NCBI GenBank assembly: GCA_026120185.1
Contig: JANUWF010003368.1
Coordinates: 2,604,001-2,668,000 of the forward strand
DNA: 64,000 bases
Source: Voacanga thouarsii
Lineage: Eukaryota > Streptophyta > Magnoliopsida > Gentianales > Apocynaceae
Reading direction: 5' to 3'
Shown here: positions 37,365 to 48,499 of the stretch, piece by piece
How positions within the stretch are numbered: the stretch's first letter is position 1
How the letters are laid out: every line of letters begins with the position of its first letter
Program-made: the position numbers and the translations under genes
Notes under the pieces: generated by a model
Told to the model about the DNA's origin: nothing
The model's input: the letters and a program-made list of their open reading frames with translations, nothing else
Database searches by the model: none

Positions 37365-37560
37365 TTTACAATATTGTGAAAAAGCTCAGGTCTTATTGAT
37401 TTAGCTATTTTTTGTATTTGTAAATGTTACTAACTTTTGTATTTAGATAGTTTGTGAATATTTCTATCTTTCTTATGTTATTATTTTATTTGTATTTACT
37501 TTTTATTATTTTTGTTATAGATTTATTTTTTTTATTTGCTGTAAGATTAAAATCATCATC

Positions 37561-38900
37561 ATGGTAAACAATTCATGGGGAAGTATATCGCCATGGACAT
37601 CACCACAAGAGGGCTACAATACCGATAAGTTAGCAAGATTGCAAGCTTAAGTTGATTCTTATAGTAAGAGGTGTGATAATTAGAATGTAGCTTCCCCAAA
37701 TTAGCAAGATATGAGTTATGATTGTTTTGGGGGAGAACATCTCAATTATGATACTTAACATATGGAAGCTGCAAATTTAGAATGGTATGATCATGCAAGG
37801 CCATAATGGTGGAAGCAAGATCATATCTCATATAACCCACCACCTCATTCTCTCCAAGCTACACCCTCACTTGAAACATTAGTGCCTAACTTTGTTAACA
37901 GTGTGAACTCATCTATTGAGTGGCAAGAAGATTCCTCCCAACAAATGAGCCACCAAAGAGCACAACTAGCAAATATTGTTGAGGAGATTTAAGTGGGAAC
38001 TTTATCAAACATATTTGATGCTGCATAAAAATAGGGTACAAAGAATAGAGAGCAGGCAGCACTGCCCGATCAAGCAACAATAGAAGCAAAAGTAAAACTA
38101 AGATAAAGTAAAAAAGGGAGAATTCTTTGAGCTATCACTAGAGAGCTTTGAAGTTAATTTTTGCCTCTTGTGTGAATATCCCATAGAGGCCCATACCATT
38201 GAAGAAGAAAGGACTGTACCAAAAGAGAATGATATGATTGAAAACTCTTGTGAGAGTCTAAAGAAAGCAATCCCCAAGAAGAGGAGAGAAGGCGTGGGAA
38301 GAAATTTACCAATTTGATTAAAAAGATTGGGAATGTAAAAGTACTTAGAATCAAGAATACCACAATGTACTATTTTATGACGATTCTATTCTACTTTCTA
38401 TTAATTCTAATTTTTTCTTATTAAGTAATTTTGTAGGTATCTCTCGATTCATGGAGAAAAAGGGTGTCATTGATGATGTGAGGAGTTTAGTATACTTCAA
38501 GGAGTAAAGATTTTCAAACACAAATTCTAAGAATTTCGTGGAGTGCATTAGTCAGTTATATCCTTTACCCTAGCACAAGAGAGGTAACTTACTGTTTTTA
38601 GCCAATGTATTGCAAAGTAAGAATCTTTTGATCCCTTCTTTAAGAACGATAATACTAGGTTTGAATGGGAGTTTTCATTATCGTGATTCTTTAGAAGGGT
38701 TAATTGATGATTTCAATATTGATGCAATTGTTAGATAGTATTTGCATTCATGTTTTAAAAAAGTGACATGTGTATTAAAGAGAAGTAAGGGAATGGTGTT
38801 TTTGCATTTACTCTCATTAAGCTTAGTGATTTCTATGTACCTTACTCCTTTCAAAAACCTCCCTTGTTTCCGAATGCTTTATTATCCATGCTTTCTACAT
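37561..38900 (+). pseudogene. Conserved non-gag reading frame of the pol-less gypsy family, G3 copy
   Basis: Function unknown. It starts at ATG 37561 after a CATCATC leader (MVNNSWGSISPWTSP...), with LARLQAQ shortly after. Later blocks are YNPPPHSLQATPSLETLVPN and, near 38640-38760, SKNLLIPSLRTIILGLNGSF followed by DDFNIDAIVR and LHSCFKKV. G3' shares the start (MDNHSW), the middle and the last block. At least six stops (first at 37648) disable it. Many lie where G3' has Gln or Trp codons, again a C-to-T signature. It occupies the gag position but shows no Gag, protease or RT motif. Confidence 0.65.
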
Positions 38901-39306
38901 TGAACTTTGATTGTTCTTGTTAAGAGAGGATGCGAAAGTACCATGAGTGGAAAGAGTGTTTGCAAGTGTTTTTTTTTTTTTTACTTTATTTTGTTGCTTT
39001 GGTTTTCTAGTTGTTAGATGTCTTTTCACTTACCACTAAGGAGAATGCTTTCTAGCTATGTGTGGGGGAGTGATTTGTTGCTTTTATTTTCTTTTCTAAA
39101 ATTTTTATTAATCTTTTACTTTATTTTGTTTTCTTTTGTTTCAGTGTGGTTTCTTTTGCTATTATTTTCTTTACGCTTTTATTTGTATTTTCTTTTTGCA
39201 GGTTAGTAGATTTTCTGCTCGAAAACGCAACTCTTTTATTCTCCCTTCCAAGACTCCAACATCTTTCTGAGCAAAAAGTCACTTAGAGAGAGTATTACTT
39301 AACTTT
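38901..39306 (+). other. G3 interior after the conserved frame
   Basis: T-rich non-coding DNA (poly-T at 38970-38981) with the words ACCACTAAGGAGAATGCTTTCTAG and TGGGGGAGTGA. It is the inverted counterpart of 48060-48420 in G3'. The open frame 39018-39206 is a hydrophobic artefact of T-rich DNA. It is interrupted by G2 and resumes at 46813. Confidence 0.6.
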
Positions 39307-39311
39307 CTACC

Positions 39312-40026
39312 TAATGCATAAATTTTGGGTATAGAAAAATCATATAATTTTAAGTCCATCCCCAGCTAAATTTTATTTAAAACATTAATCCACAATTACA
39401 CATATGAGTAAGTATACTCATCGCAAGCATAGCATAGGGAATTAACGAGTATCGATCCTCAAGAAATAACTACCATTAGTTACCTTTCATTCATTGTTTA
39501 ATAGACCCAATAAAGTGATAAGAGAATAAAAAGAAAAATAATGAAGAATATATACAGTTCAAAGATGAAAGAATATGCAATTTAAACAAATATTCTTGAA
39601 GACATGATCATGCATTACCTAGAAAATACTAAAACTCTTAGAAAATTCTCAAATTTGCACACAAAACGGAGTCTTCATCGCCTCTGGACAGCGTTGGGCC
39701 GGCATCGGCCTAGTCCCTCATAGCTAGCACTGGCCGTGCTATGTTCACACCCGACATGCTCTGTTCCCCCCCCCCCCCTCCCCTCTTTTCCCCCCTATTC
39801 CAACCTAAGGCTGGTGCCAATTCCTTTGGATACGGCCGGTGCCGGCTGTGCACTGCAATGGCGACGGTTTTTTTGTCTTTTTTCTTCAATTCTGCACAAA
39901 AATTCCTAAATACTTTTCCAAAGGCAAAATATCAAATATGAAGAAATATGGCTAGTTATTACACCAAAAGTATCATAAAATATTCTCAAATAATTAGGAA
40001 TTTCTTGATGAATTTAGCCCCTATCA
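39312..40026 (-). repeat. 3' LTR of G2, internally deleted
   Basis: It begins TAATGCATAAATTTTGGG (TG changed to TA) and ends TAGCCCCTATCA. It is 715 bp against 1467 bp for its partner; the missing half corresponds to about 45670-46400. It holds a run of C at about 39766-39779 and a GC-rich patch (GGCCGGCATCGGCC, GCCGGTGCCGGC). Confidence 0.87.
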
Positions 40027-41055
40027 CATTCCCCAACACTTGAATCTTTGCTTGTCCTTATGCAAAGTACTTAAGACAAAGAAAAACAAGATAAATTTTC
40101 AAAAATTTTGACTATAACAAAGCTGAAATTCTCCTTTAAACGTTAGATATGACCTTGTTATTCTTTTAACCATTTGGAGACATTTTGCAAATTGAAACAT
40201 TAGATCAAACATACCAAGGCCCTTGAAGTCAAGTTAAACAAGTTTATACTTTAGTCTAAGAAAAATCTTTCACCCCTCAAATGAAACTGTAGATAATATA
40301 AGTCAAGCTATCTAATCAATTTAAGATTTATAAACTCAAAAATTACACAACTCAAGTAATGATTTAAGAAAAATACTCCACCATTTTTCTCAATGACGTA
40401 GGAAATTAATAGCCTCAAGTGAATGAATTTCTCTTCACTCACCTATTAGCCCCCCTATAGTCATTATACATTTTTTCAAGATTTTTTCAACACTTCTCCT
40501 TATTTGTTCTTTCTTGCCTTTTTGCCTTTGAGATAGCCTCAAGAGAGTGCATCGAACAATACTTACTACTTCTCTTCATATTAACCTTCTTTTCAGCAAA
40601 AGGACTTCAAGAAAATTTAAAAATAAGAGCATTTTTTTCAACTTAATTTTTTCCAGCTCACATAACAATGACTTTTTCCACTCATTATTTTTCTAACTTT
40701 CTCACATTTCCTATTCATCACTTAAAGTCAAGCAAATTTCAAATCCATAATACAAGAATTAATCAACAACTTTCCTTATATTCATCATATCATCTACATT
40801 CAAACAAGATGAGTAAAATAACATTCAAACACAAATGTTCAAACAAGATTAACTTAAATTCTCAAGACTTAGTATATCCAACCAAATAAACCAATTCATT
40901 GTTAATAAAAATTCAACCAATTGAATGACAAAAATCATGTCCCAAGTAAGAAAGATAATCATAACCTCATTATAAATTAAAGTAATAAAAACTAAATTTT
41001 GAAAAAATTAACCCCAAAACTAGAATATATAGAATACATATCCAATTCTAAAATC
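40027..41055 (-). other. Terminal polypurine tract and 3' non-coding block of G2
   Basis: CATTCCCCAACACTT (40027-40041) is the purine-rich primer region on the minus strand. The following 1 kb is similar to 10740-16068 of G1 (without B) and 47010-47940 of G3'. It has no gene; the plus frame 40668-40889 is not supported. Confidence 0.75.
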
Positions 41056-41075
41056 TCCCCCACACTTAAATTGGA
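41056..41075 (-). other. Internal polypurine tract of G2
   Basis: CTCCCCCACACTTAAATTGG on the plus strand is purine-rich on the minus strand and lies about 1029 bases inside the terminal tract. The same tract and following words occur in G1 (16069) and G3' (47947). Confidence 0.65.
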
Positions 41076-41399
41076 TATTGTTAGCAATGGCAAAAAATAG
41101 AACAAATAAAGCAAAGCCAATGAACCAAAATAAATAGAAGGAAAGAAGATAAGAAAAGAAAGTACTTCTATAACATGGAAGTTGCCTCGAAATGGATGAA
41201 TCTATCACGAGCAATGGTGAATGTACCTAAAAAAATAGCACAAAAGAAACAAAAACATAAAACTAGAAAGGAAAATAAACTAAAATGAAAAAATAAAAAT
41301 AAACTAAGAAGGAACCTACGAAAATTCATGGAAATATGAATAGAGAAAAGTCTAGAAAGGTAAACAAGGATCAATAGAAAAATGCTTAATCATCATCGT

Positions 41400-42680
41400 C
41401 CTCCTCATCATGGTCATCCTCATCATCATCATTCGCCTCAGCCATATGGCCACCATCACCTCCTTGTGGTCCAGGGAATCGTTACATCTATTAAGCCCAT
41501 TGCTGCTCTTGAGCGTCTTGCCTCCTACTAAGTGCAGTCATGGAATCAAGAAACTGAAGAAGGATCTCCATCTGTACCTCCATACCCACTCTCAACTGCT
41601 CCAATTGACCCCTCACTCAGTCTCAAAATTAGTCCTCAATTAGGACTATGAACCACTAACGCGAGCTTTAGGTGGCAGGGCAGGGTGCTCCTCCTCACAA
41701 GTGGAAGCTCAATTTGGCCCGGATGCTGCACATCATAGGATCTCAACCATTGCCTCACCTTAGTACTATATTGATAACCATAACTAATTAAGTTTAGCTC
41801 AGTGACTAGATCTCTCTCAGTGGTAGTTTTAGTAAATTCCCCCTCAAGACTAATGCTAAAATCTTTTTGAATCTTCATAATCACAAGGGGGACAACAAAG
41901 GCTTTGGAGGAGAGGTAAGAATGGACCACATCCCACATAGATTGGATGATCAAAGAAGTAAGTGGGATAGGCCGGGTGTGCATCATTTTATGTAAGATAT
42001 AAAGGTTAATCACTTAGGACTCATTGAACCCATTAGCCTTAGGAACAATATTGTAGGAAAAGATATAAACTAAGGCACGTACATTGGCCACGAGGTCATT
42101 GTTAGAATTGAAACCTACCTACCCTACTGGACATCTTTTATACATCCTTAGTGTAGCTCTAGTATCACTCACTTTCTATTCAGGGTCAGAGAGTATTTTT
42201 TTATTATGGTGATTTACAACTAACCAAGGGCCTTCATTATTAACATTCAAGATGGCAGCTAGTCTATCTATCCATAAAAATATGGGTACCCTTTACCGTG
42301 GTTTCAATGGTCTCAAGATGATTATTCATTTTTTGTACCATATTAGCATAAAACTCTTTAACCAAGACAAGGTAATAGGGTTCTTTCAATTAAACAATAG
42401 GCCCCCATCGCAATTGTCTAAACATTATTCCTAGCTTAAGGGCACTGTCTAGAGAAGGTGCAAAAGTGTGTTCCACAATGATTTTATTAGATGTCCTCTT
42501 AGATTACCAATCATCCAGAGAAGGATCAATGAAATCAGCATGATGTAAGAAGAGGGGGTCAATAGAGGTAGGGATAGAAGAAGATGAAACTCTAGCCTCT
42601 TTGGAAGATTGGCCTCTTTCTTTGGGTAGGATAAAAGGGTTTGAAAATGAGTAGTAAGAAGGAACGAGAAATACATATCA
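41400..42680 (-). pseudogene. Env-position plant-transposon protein remnant of G2
   Basis: The longest frame (42013-41636) reads VINLYILHKMMHTRPIPL, then SMWDVVHSY and VPLVIMKIQKDF. The preceding frame, after a stop, has ALVYIFSYNIVPKANGFNES. This pattern (a short region with a conserved NVxP-like turn followed by a block on small cysteine-free helices) resembles the plant-transposon protein domain coded between pol and the 3' LTR of Athila-type elements. An acidic Asp/Glu run precedes its C-terminal end (near 41400-41440). Its role is unknown; it was once called env-like. Stops and shifts disable it. Confidence 0.6.
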
Positions 42681-43690
42681 CCCTTAACTAGTCATGATTC
42701 ACAATCACTTCACCACTCTATAATACAACACACAACCCTCAACCATTCACAATTCACAATCACTCCACAATCTCCTCAATCCATAATATAAATCAAATAA
42801 TCCCAATATCCTTATAAATATAACAATATAATCTCCGACTTGTAAGGATTAGGATCATAGCATGTGCAGAACATGATAATGCATGAAGAATAAATCATTG
42901 CTAACATCATTAGGTATCTAACATGAATTCATTACCAAAATAATCTCAAGTACCTAAAAATAGCCAATATAGGAGCAAAATATGAAACATGTTATAGCAA
43001 AAATAATTCATGAACCATAAACTCATGCTATTCCAATCATAATAAAGCCACAAATTCATCCAAATTCAACCAACAATTCTAAATTATGCAATTTTTGCGT
43101 AAAAACATACCAAAAAATAGTGAAAATTCTACGGCAAGAATTTAACCATAAGAATGCAAGAAAAATCGTATCCTTATGTTCTCTCATGCATGGGCAAGCA
43201 AAATGTGCAATCTTATTGAAGAAATCTTCACTTGAAAGAGGAGATTTTAAAGTGGATTCTTGAAAAAAAGGTTGGGATTTTTGAAGATTTAATCCAACAA
43301 AAATAGGAATATTTAATGTTGGGTTGGTGTTTTTGAAGGCAAAAATTGATCCGATGGTATTTGGAGATGAAGAACCGGTGTGGGGTTGAGAGAAAAACTG
43401 AGGGAAGTTGGAAGATTTTGAAAACAAATGGCCAATCTCAGCCTATTTTGAGGGAGGCCGACATCAGTCGGCGCTGGCTCAATGCACCTCAGCCGGCACC
43501 TACCCAGTTCTGTCCGACCTGGATAAAATAATTTTTATTATTATTTAATGAAAGTAGCAATACTGAAAAACACACAATCATGAAGAAAACAAAATTATCC
43601 CATAAATTAAAAATACGAATAGATAAACAAAAGTAAACAGAAATTAAAGAGATGTCCCAAAAAAAAAAAAAACTTAAAGCAGTGAAAATT
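42681..43690. other. Unassigned segment between gag and the env-position frame of G2
   Basis: About 1 kb where pol should lie. There is no RT, RNase H or integrase trace on either strand. It is mostly A/T-rich, with a GC-rich patch at 43440-43520 (GCCGACATCAGTCGGCGC, CAGCCGGCACC) like those in the LTRs of this window, which suggests an LTR-derived piece. The open frames 43427-43056 and 43346-43531 have no recognisable motif. Confidence 0.5.
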
Positions 43691-45088
43691 CATCTTTTTC
43701 TATGGTCTTGATCACATAGATTCATTTTAGTGTTCCCAAGAAGAGATCTAATTTGACAGTCTCTAAGAAGCTTAGCTAACAACCTAATTTGATTTTCAAA
43801 ATTGTGCATTGAAGCCTCTAAATTCCTTATCACAGCATCCATTCCTTAGAACCGTGCCTCAGTTGAGCTTACTATCTTGTTAACCAATTCTTCCGATGAT
43901 GGCTTTGATGGTAGTGCATTGTAGGGCAAGGAAGATTGAGTCCTTTGATTGCCACCAAAATTAGGAGGGTTTTGCCTAGATTAGTTTTGATTTGTCCAAG
44001 AAAAATTAGGCTGGTTTCTCGAACCAGGATTGTATGTAGCACTATAAGGGATATTATCTTGTCACCCATTACTCATGAAAGTAGCTTGTTCTAAGGAGGG
44101 ATGAACCCATGCTTTGGCACTCATGGTTAGGATGCCCTTTTTTACAAAAATCAAAATTAACATTCATTACCCGGCCTGGGGAAGGGGTCATCACCAATTG
44201 TTCCATTTTCTATGCAAGTGCCTCAACCTTAGCTTCTAAAGTAGCTACAACATCAACCTTATAGACACCTTAAACACGAGCCCTATTCCTCAGATTGCCC
44301 CATGAGTAGTTATTCATTGCAATATTTTTCACCAAATCATACACTTCCTCCGGGGTCTTAGAATTGATAGTCTCTCCAGTAGATGTATCAACTAACTGTT
44401 TTGAGGTAAAGTTTGTCACTATGGAAAATTTACATTTGTATCCCTAGCTTAAACCTGTTGTGAGGATACTTTCTAAGCATCTCCTTACACCTTTCCCAAC
44501 AATCGTAAAGGCTTTTGAATCTAACTGTTGGAAGGCAAAAATGTCTATCCTAAGTTTGGCTGTTCTAGTTGAGGGAAAATACTTTGCTAAAAATTTCTCA
44601 GCTAGCCCATTCCATGTAGTGATGGATCTTGCTGATAGAGATTTTAACCATGATTTGGTTCTATCTCTCAAAGAAAAAGGAAAAAGCCGCAACTTTATAT
44701 CATCCTCTGAAACACCATTCATCTTAAAGATATCACAAATGTCTAGGAAACTAGCAAGGTGGGCATTAGGGTCTTCATCAGATAACCTATCAAATTGTAT
44801 CATTTTTTGGATCATTTGGATAATGTTGGGTTTTATCTCAAAATTTTTTGCCTCCATCCTAGGTCTAGTAATGCTCAAGTTTGTACCTGAAATCATCATC
44901 TTAACAAAGTCATCCATGGTCCTCCTATTATTTCCGCCATTATTACCATTGTTGTTTTGGTTAACTTCCATCTCTCCTGTTGAACTTGCTTGCTTATCTC
45001 TTTACCTAAGTGGCCTCCGAATCCTTGTCAAAGTTCCTTTAATCTCAGGATCAAAATCTACTGGGTCTCCTTGGAATCGTCGGGTCAT
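43691..45088 (-). pseudogene. Athila-type gag of G2, broken
   Basis: The start is ATG at 45088 (MTRRFQGDPVDFDPEIKG). A TAG follows near 45002, then the frame continues to 44444 with the Athila Gag core: DPNAHLASFLDICDIFKMNG, LRLFPFSLRDRTKSWLKSL, TTWNGLAEKFLAKYFP. A frameshift near 44500 moves the rest, including INSKTPEEVYDLVKNIAMNN and the knuckle FCKKGHPNHEC (first Cys lost), into another frame. The C-terminal part with SSLPYNALPSKPSSEELVNK and RNLEASMHNFENQIR (44000-43700) follows in fragments. Gag would form the particle. The match to Athila Gag is strong over more than 300 residues. Confidence 0.9.
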
Positions 45089-45316
45089 ACACTAAGGGCT
45101 AAGACTACACAAAAAATAAGATGATAAGATTATAGAATTTACAAATAGTCAATTAAACATAATTAGCATAAAAAGTACAACATAAACTAAGTTAGCTAAT
45201 TACTTATACACACAATAAGATATGGGACTTACTTACACGATCAACATATATACATATAGATATATATACATATAAATATGATTAAATTAATGAAACCTAA
45301 ACTTTCAAGATATAGT
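45089..45316 (-). other. Leader of G2
   Basis: Short AT-rich leader between the primer site and gag, similar to the G1 leader (words TACATATAGATATATATACAT). No gene is visible. Confidence 0.7.
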
Positions 45317-45334
45317 TCCCCGGCAACGGTGCCA
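45317..45334 (-). other. Primer binding site of G2, tRNA-Asp
   Basis: The minus strand reads TGGCACCGTTGCCGGGGA, one difference from the tRNA-Asp-complementary site TGGCGCCGTTGCCGGGGA. It is the best preserved primer site of this type in the window. Confidence 0.93.
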
Positions 45335-45340
45335 AAACCT

Positions 45341-45552
45341 TGATGCATAAATTTCAAGTATTGAAAAATCATATAATTTTAAGTCCATCCCTAGTCAAGT
45401 TTTAATTAAAATATTAATCTGCAAATTACACATATGAGAAAATATACTCATTGCAAGTATTGTATAGAAAATTAACGAGTATCGATCCTTAAAGAATAAC
45501 TACCATTAGTTACCTTTCATTCTTTGTTTAACCGACCCAAGTTATAAGAGAC

Positions 45553-45605
<53 letters not shown>

Positions 45606-46807
45606 CTCAAAGATGAAAGAATATGCAATTTAGAAAAATATTCTTGAAGACATTATCATGAATTACCTAGCAATTATCATAATCAATTATTATCTTGGTA
45701 TCATGAAGGAATTAAAATAGACCCACTTTGTTTGCAATCTATGAAATCACTATCATCTAGTTAAATTAGTGAATATATTCTATCTCAACTAATTTATCCA
45801 AAAGATATATTAAAATCAATCTTTATATATAAATTCCTATATTCTAGGTGATTTAAAGTATGAAATTAGCCAATAAATCTATATTCTAACAATCATCAAC
45901 TAATCTTTGATTACCCAAATTCTTGACAATTAACCCATTTTTCAAGCAAGTTAAGAGGTAATAAATATAAAATTAATTAAATTGAAACCAATATCAACCT
46001 GTTTTGCAAACAAGCTAACAAAAAGAATCAATCAATCAATTCTTTAATAGAAACACGTAATCAAATGCCAAGAATAATAATCAATTGATCAAAAGACTAA
46101 ATTAACTCTAGAATCATGAATCTCAAAATAATATCAAATTACAATAAAATATTAATCACATCATTGTTCTAAAAAAAAGAAAGCAAAGATAAAAAAAAGA
46201 ACTCATAGACAAGCCCTCATCTTTTTCCTTAAAGACCTCCTTGAACGATGCCTTTTTGAATGATGAATCTCCTCTGTTATGATTGATTGGCAACTTTGAT
46301 CCTTGGATTCATATGTTTCTCTTGTGTTTTCCTTGCTTAAATAAGCTCCCAAAATGTCAAAATTCATTCCCTAAGAGTTTTGGATTGAGTACAAGTTGGA
46401 AAATACCAAAACTCTTAGGAAATTCCCAAATATGTGTGCAAAATGGACTCTTCACGTGCTCTGGATAGTGTTGGGCCGATGTCATCCCAGTCCCTCACAA
46501 CCGATGCCGTCCATGCTCTGTTCGCACCCAACATGCTCTGTTTTTTTTTTTTTTTTTTTTGGATTTTCCCCCTATTCCAGCCTAGGGCCGACACCAGTTC
46601 CATTGGACACGATTAGCGCCGGCTGTGCACTGCAAAGGCGATGGTTTTTTCGTCTTTTTTTCTCAATTCTGCACAAAAACTTCAAAATACCTTTCCAAAG
46701 GCAAATTAAATATTAAATATGAAGAAATATGACTAGTTATTATGCTAAAAGTATCTTAAAATATCTTTAAATAACTAGGAAATTCTTGTTGAATTTAGCC
46801 CCTATCA
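45341..46807 (-). repeat. 5' LTR of G2
   Basis: Starts TGATGCATAAATTTC and ends TAGCCCCTATCA (1467 bp). It contains a TA microsatellite at 45553-45604, a poly-T run at 46541-46560 and a GC-rich patch at 46470-46640. It is similar along its length to the G1 LTRs. The frames 46283-46468, 46396-46716, 46434-46616 and 46603-46415 are by-products of the patch. Confidence 0.9.
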
Positions 46808-46812
46808 CTCCC

Positions 46813-47002
46813 TCTTTTATTATTTTTTGTCCCATTAGATATACTTTATTGTGTTTGTTTTTTGCCAATGAGGACATTGTTGAGTTTTAGTGCGGGGGAG
46901 GGTTTGGCAAAACTTTTTTCAAGTATTTTTTGGGGTGTTTTCTAACCCATTTTCTAAATTTCTAGGCTAATGGGCTGATTTTTTTTAATTGTTATTATTA
47001 TT
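46813..47002 (+). other. G3 interior, end of the plus-strand copy, with polypurine tract
   Basis: AGTGCGGGGGAGGGTTTGG (46890-46910) is the plus-strand purine tract of G3. The whole stretch is the inverted counterpart of 47830-48040 of G3'. The homology ends in GTTATTATTATT at 46991-47002, exactly where the minus-strand copy begins with its terminal tract, so this is a fold-back junction. Confidence 0.7.
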
Positions 47003-47944
47003 CCCCCACACTTAAACTTTACTTTTCCTTAACGAAACAAGATATCACAATAAAGATCCAACAAGCAAATAGCTAACTCACAAAATGATTTTAGGCAACA
47101 TGGCAAATAGGGTAAATATTATCCTTCTTTCGACTCAAGAATTCAATCCAACACTTATTCAACTAAAGCCAAGTTCCTATAAACTCATTGGGATAGATAT
47201 CACCAACTCATTCAATGTGTTTCGCCTCATCCCTCAAGTCAAGAATGCAAACAATTTGATTAATATAAGCTAAGAATAATCAACTGACTCATGTTTTGTA
47301 CCTTCCAAACAACTATAGTCTGAGTAGTAAACTAGGAACATTCTCACTTATTTTCTCTCTTCGGAATTTATAGCCTCAAGTGAATGCGCATTACAAACAC
47401 TATATTGGCCCCCCTTTATTTTCACTCAAAGCATTTTTTTTTCACTTTTTTTTTCGCACATTCTCAATTTTCAGCTCATTTTTTTCTTGCTTTGCATTTC
47501 AGACCTTTTTTCTCCTCACTTTCACTCTTTTTTTTTACTCGCAAACTTTACCTCATTATCCCTATTTACTTAAAACTCGGAGTTTGAACTAGTTCAGAAA
47601 ATCATAAATAAAAAAGCAACAAAAATTCCCTACGTATACGTCATCACAAAATCAACATCAATCCTTAGAAAATAAAAATGACACAGTATCTGCTAAAACA
47701 TAAAGAAGGTTAATCCAATTTCTCATGATTTAGCTTATGTCATACCAAATAGATAAGTTTATACTAAACAAAACTTAATCAAATAAGTCTTAAACTAAAT
47801 TCTCTTGAAAAATAATAATAATAATAATAACAATAACAATGCCTTAATAGCTGAAATTACACCAAAAAAAAAAAAAAAACCAGCCCATTAGCTTAGAAAT
47901 TTAGAAAATACCAAAAATAAATAATTGAAAAGAATATTACCAAA
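47003..47944 (-). other. Terminal polypurine tract and 3' non-coding block of G3'
   Basis: CCCCCACACTTAAAC at 47003-47017 is the terminal tract on the minus strand, but no LTR lies to its left: the fold-back junction removed it. The block resembles those of G1 and G2, including the CTCAAGTGAATG and TATTGGCCCCCC words near 47370-47410. Short plus-strand frames (47085-47273, 47380-47592) are not supported. Confidence 0.7.
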
Positions 47945-48499
47945 CCCTCCCCCATATTTAAACTAGACGATGTCCTCGTTAGCCAAAAATTAATACAATA
48001 AAGCATATCTAATGAGACAAAAAATAATAAAAGAGAGAGAAAGCTAAGCAATACTCCCCAAGTGAAATGTTAGAATCTTAGAAGAGAGAATAGAAGAGTT
48101 GTGTTCCCAAGAAGAATGCCTACTCACCTGCCAAAAAAAAAATGCAAATAAAAGTGCAAAGAAAACAATAGCAAAAAAAACCACACAAAAAAGAAAAAGA
48201 AAACACAATAAAGCAAAAAGAATAGTAAAAATCCTAGGATAGCAAATAAAAGCAACGACTCATTCAACCACACTTAAGCTAGAAAGCATTCTCCTTAGCG
48301 GCAAGTGAAAAGACATCTAACAATAGAAAACCAAAGCAAGAAAACAACAACATAAAGGCTTAAATAAAGCAAAGACAAAACAAAAACACTTGCAAACACT
48401 CTTTCCACTATTCATAATTTCGCATCCTCTCTTAATAAGAACAATCAAAGTTCAATGTAGAAAGCACGGATAATAAAGTATTCATAAATACAGGAGGTT
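47945..48499 (-). other. Internal polypurine tract and following region of G3'
   Basis: AACCCTCCCCCATATTTAAAC at 47944-47964 is the internal tract (purine-rich on the minus strand), about 940 bases from the terminal one. The A-rich stretch after it is the counterpart of G3 38901-39306. Confidence 0.65.

Larger units (their letters stand above)
39312..46807 (-). mobile_element. Athila-type Ty3/gypsy element G2, gag-bearing but pol-less
   Basis: It has LTRs at 39312-40026 and 45341-46807, a near-perfect tRNA-Asp primer site at 45317-45334, and a polypurine tract at 40027. The imperfect duplication is CTACC (39307-39311) and CTCCC (46808-46812). The order on the minus strand is gag, then an env-position plant-transposon protein remnant, an internal polypurine tract, a 1-kb non-coding block, and the terminal tract. 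Only about 1 kb of non-coding DNA separates gag from the env-position frame, so protease, RT, RNase H and integrase are deleted. It lies inside G3. Confidence 0.87.

Noticed and set aside
39018..39206. Hydrophobic 62-codon frame that looks like a membrane protein
   Set aside because: T-rich DNA yields Phe/Leu-rich frames by chance; the region is the non-coding part of G3 and is not conserved as a frame in G3'.
44460..45095. Long plus-strand open frame of 211 codons
   Set aside because: It is the antisense shadow of the Athila gag on the minus strand and has no motif of its own.
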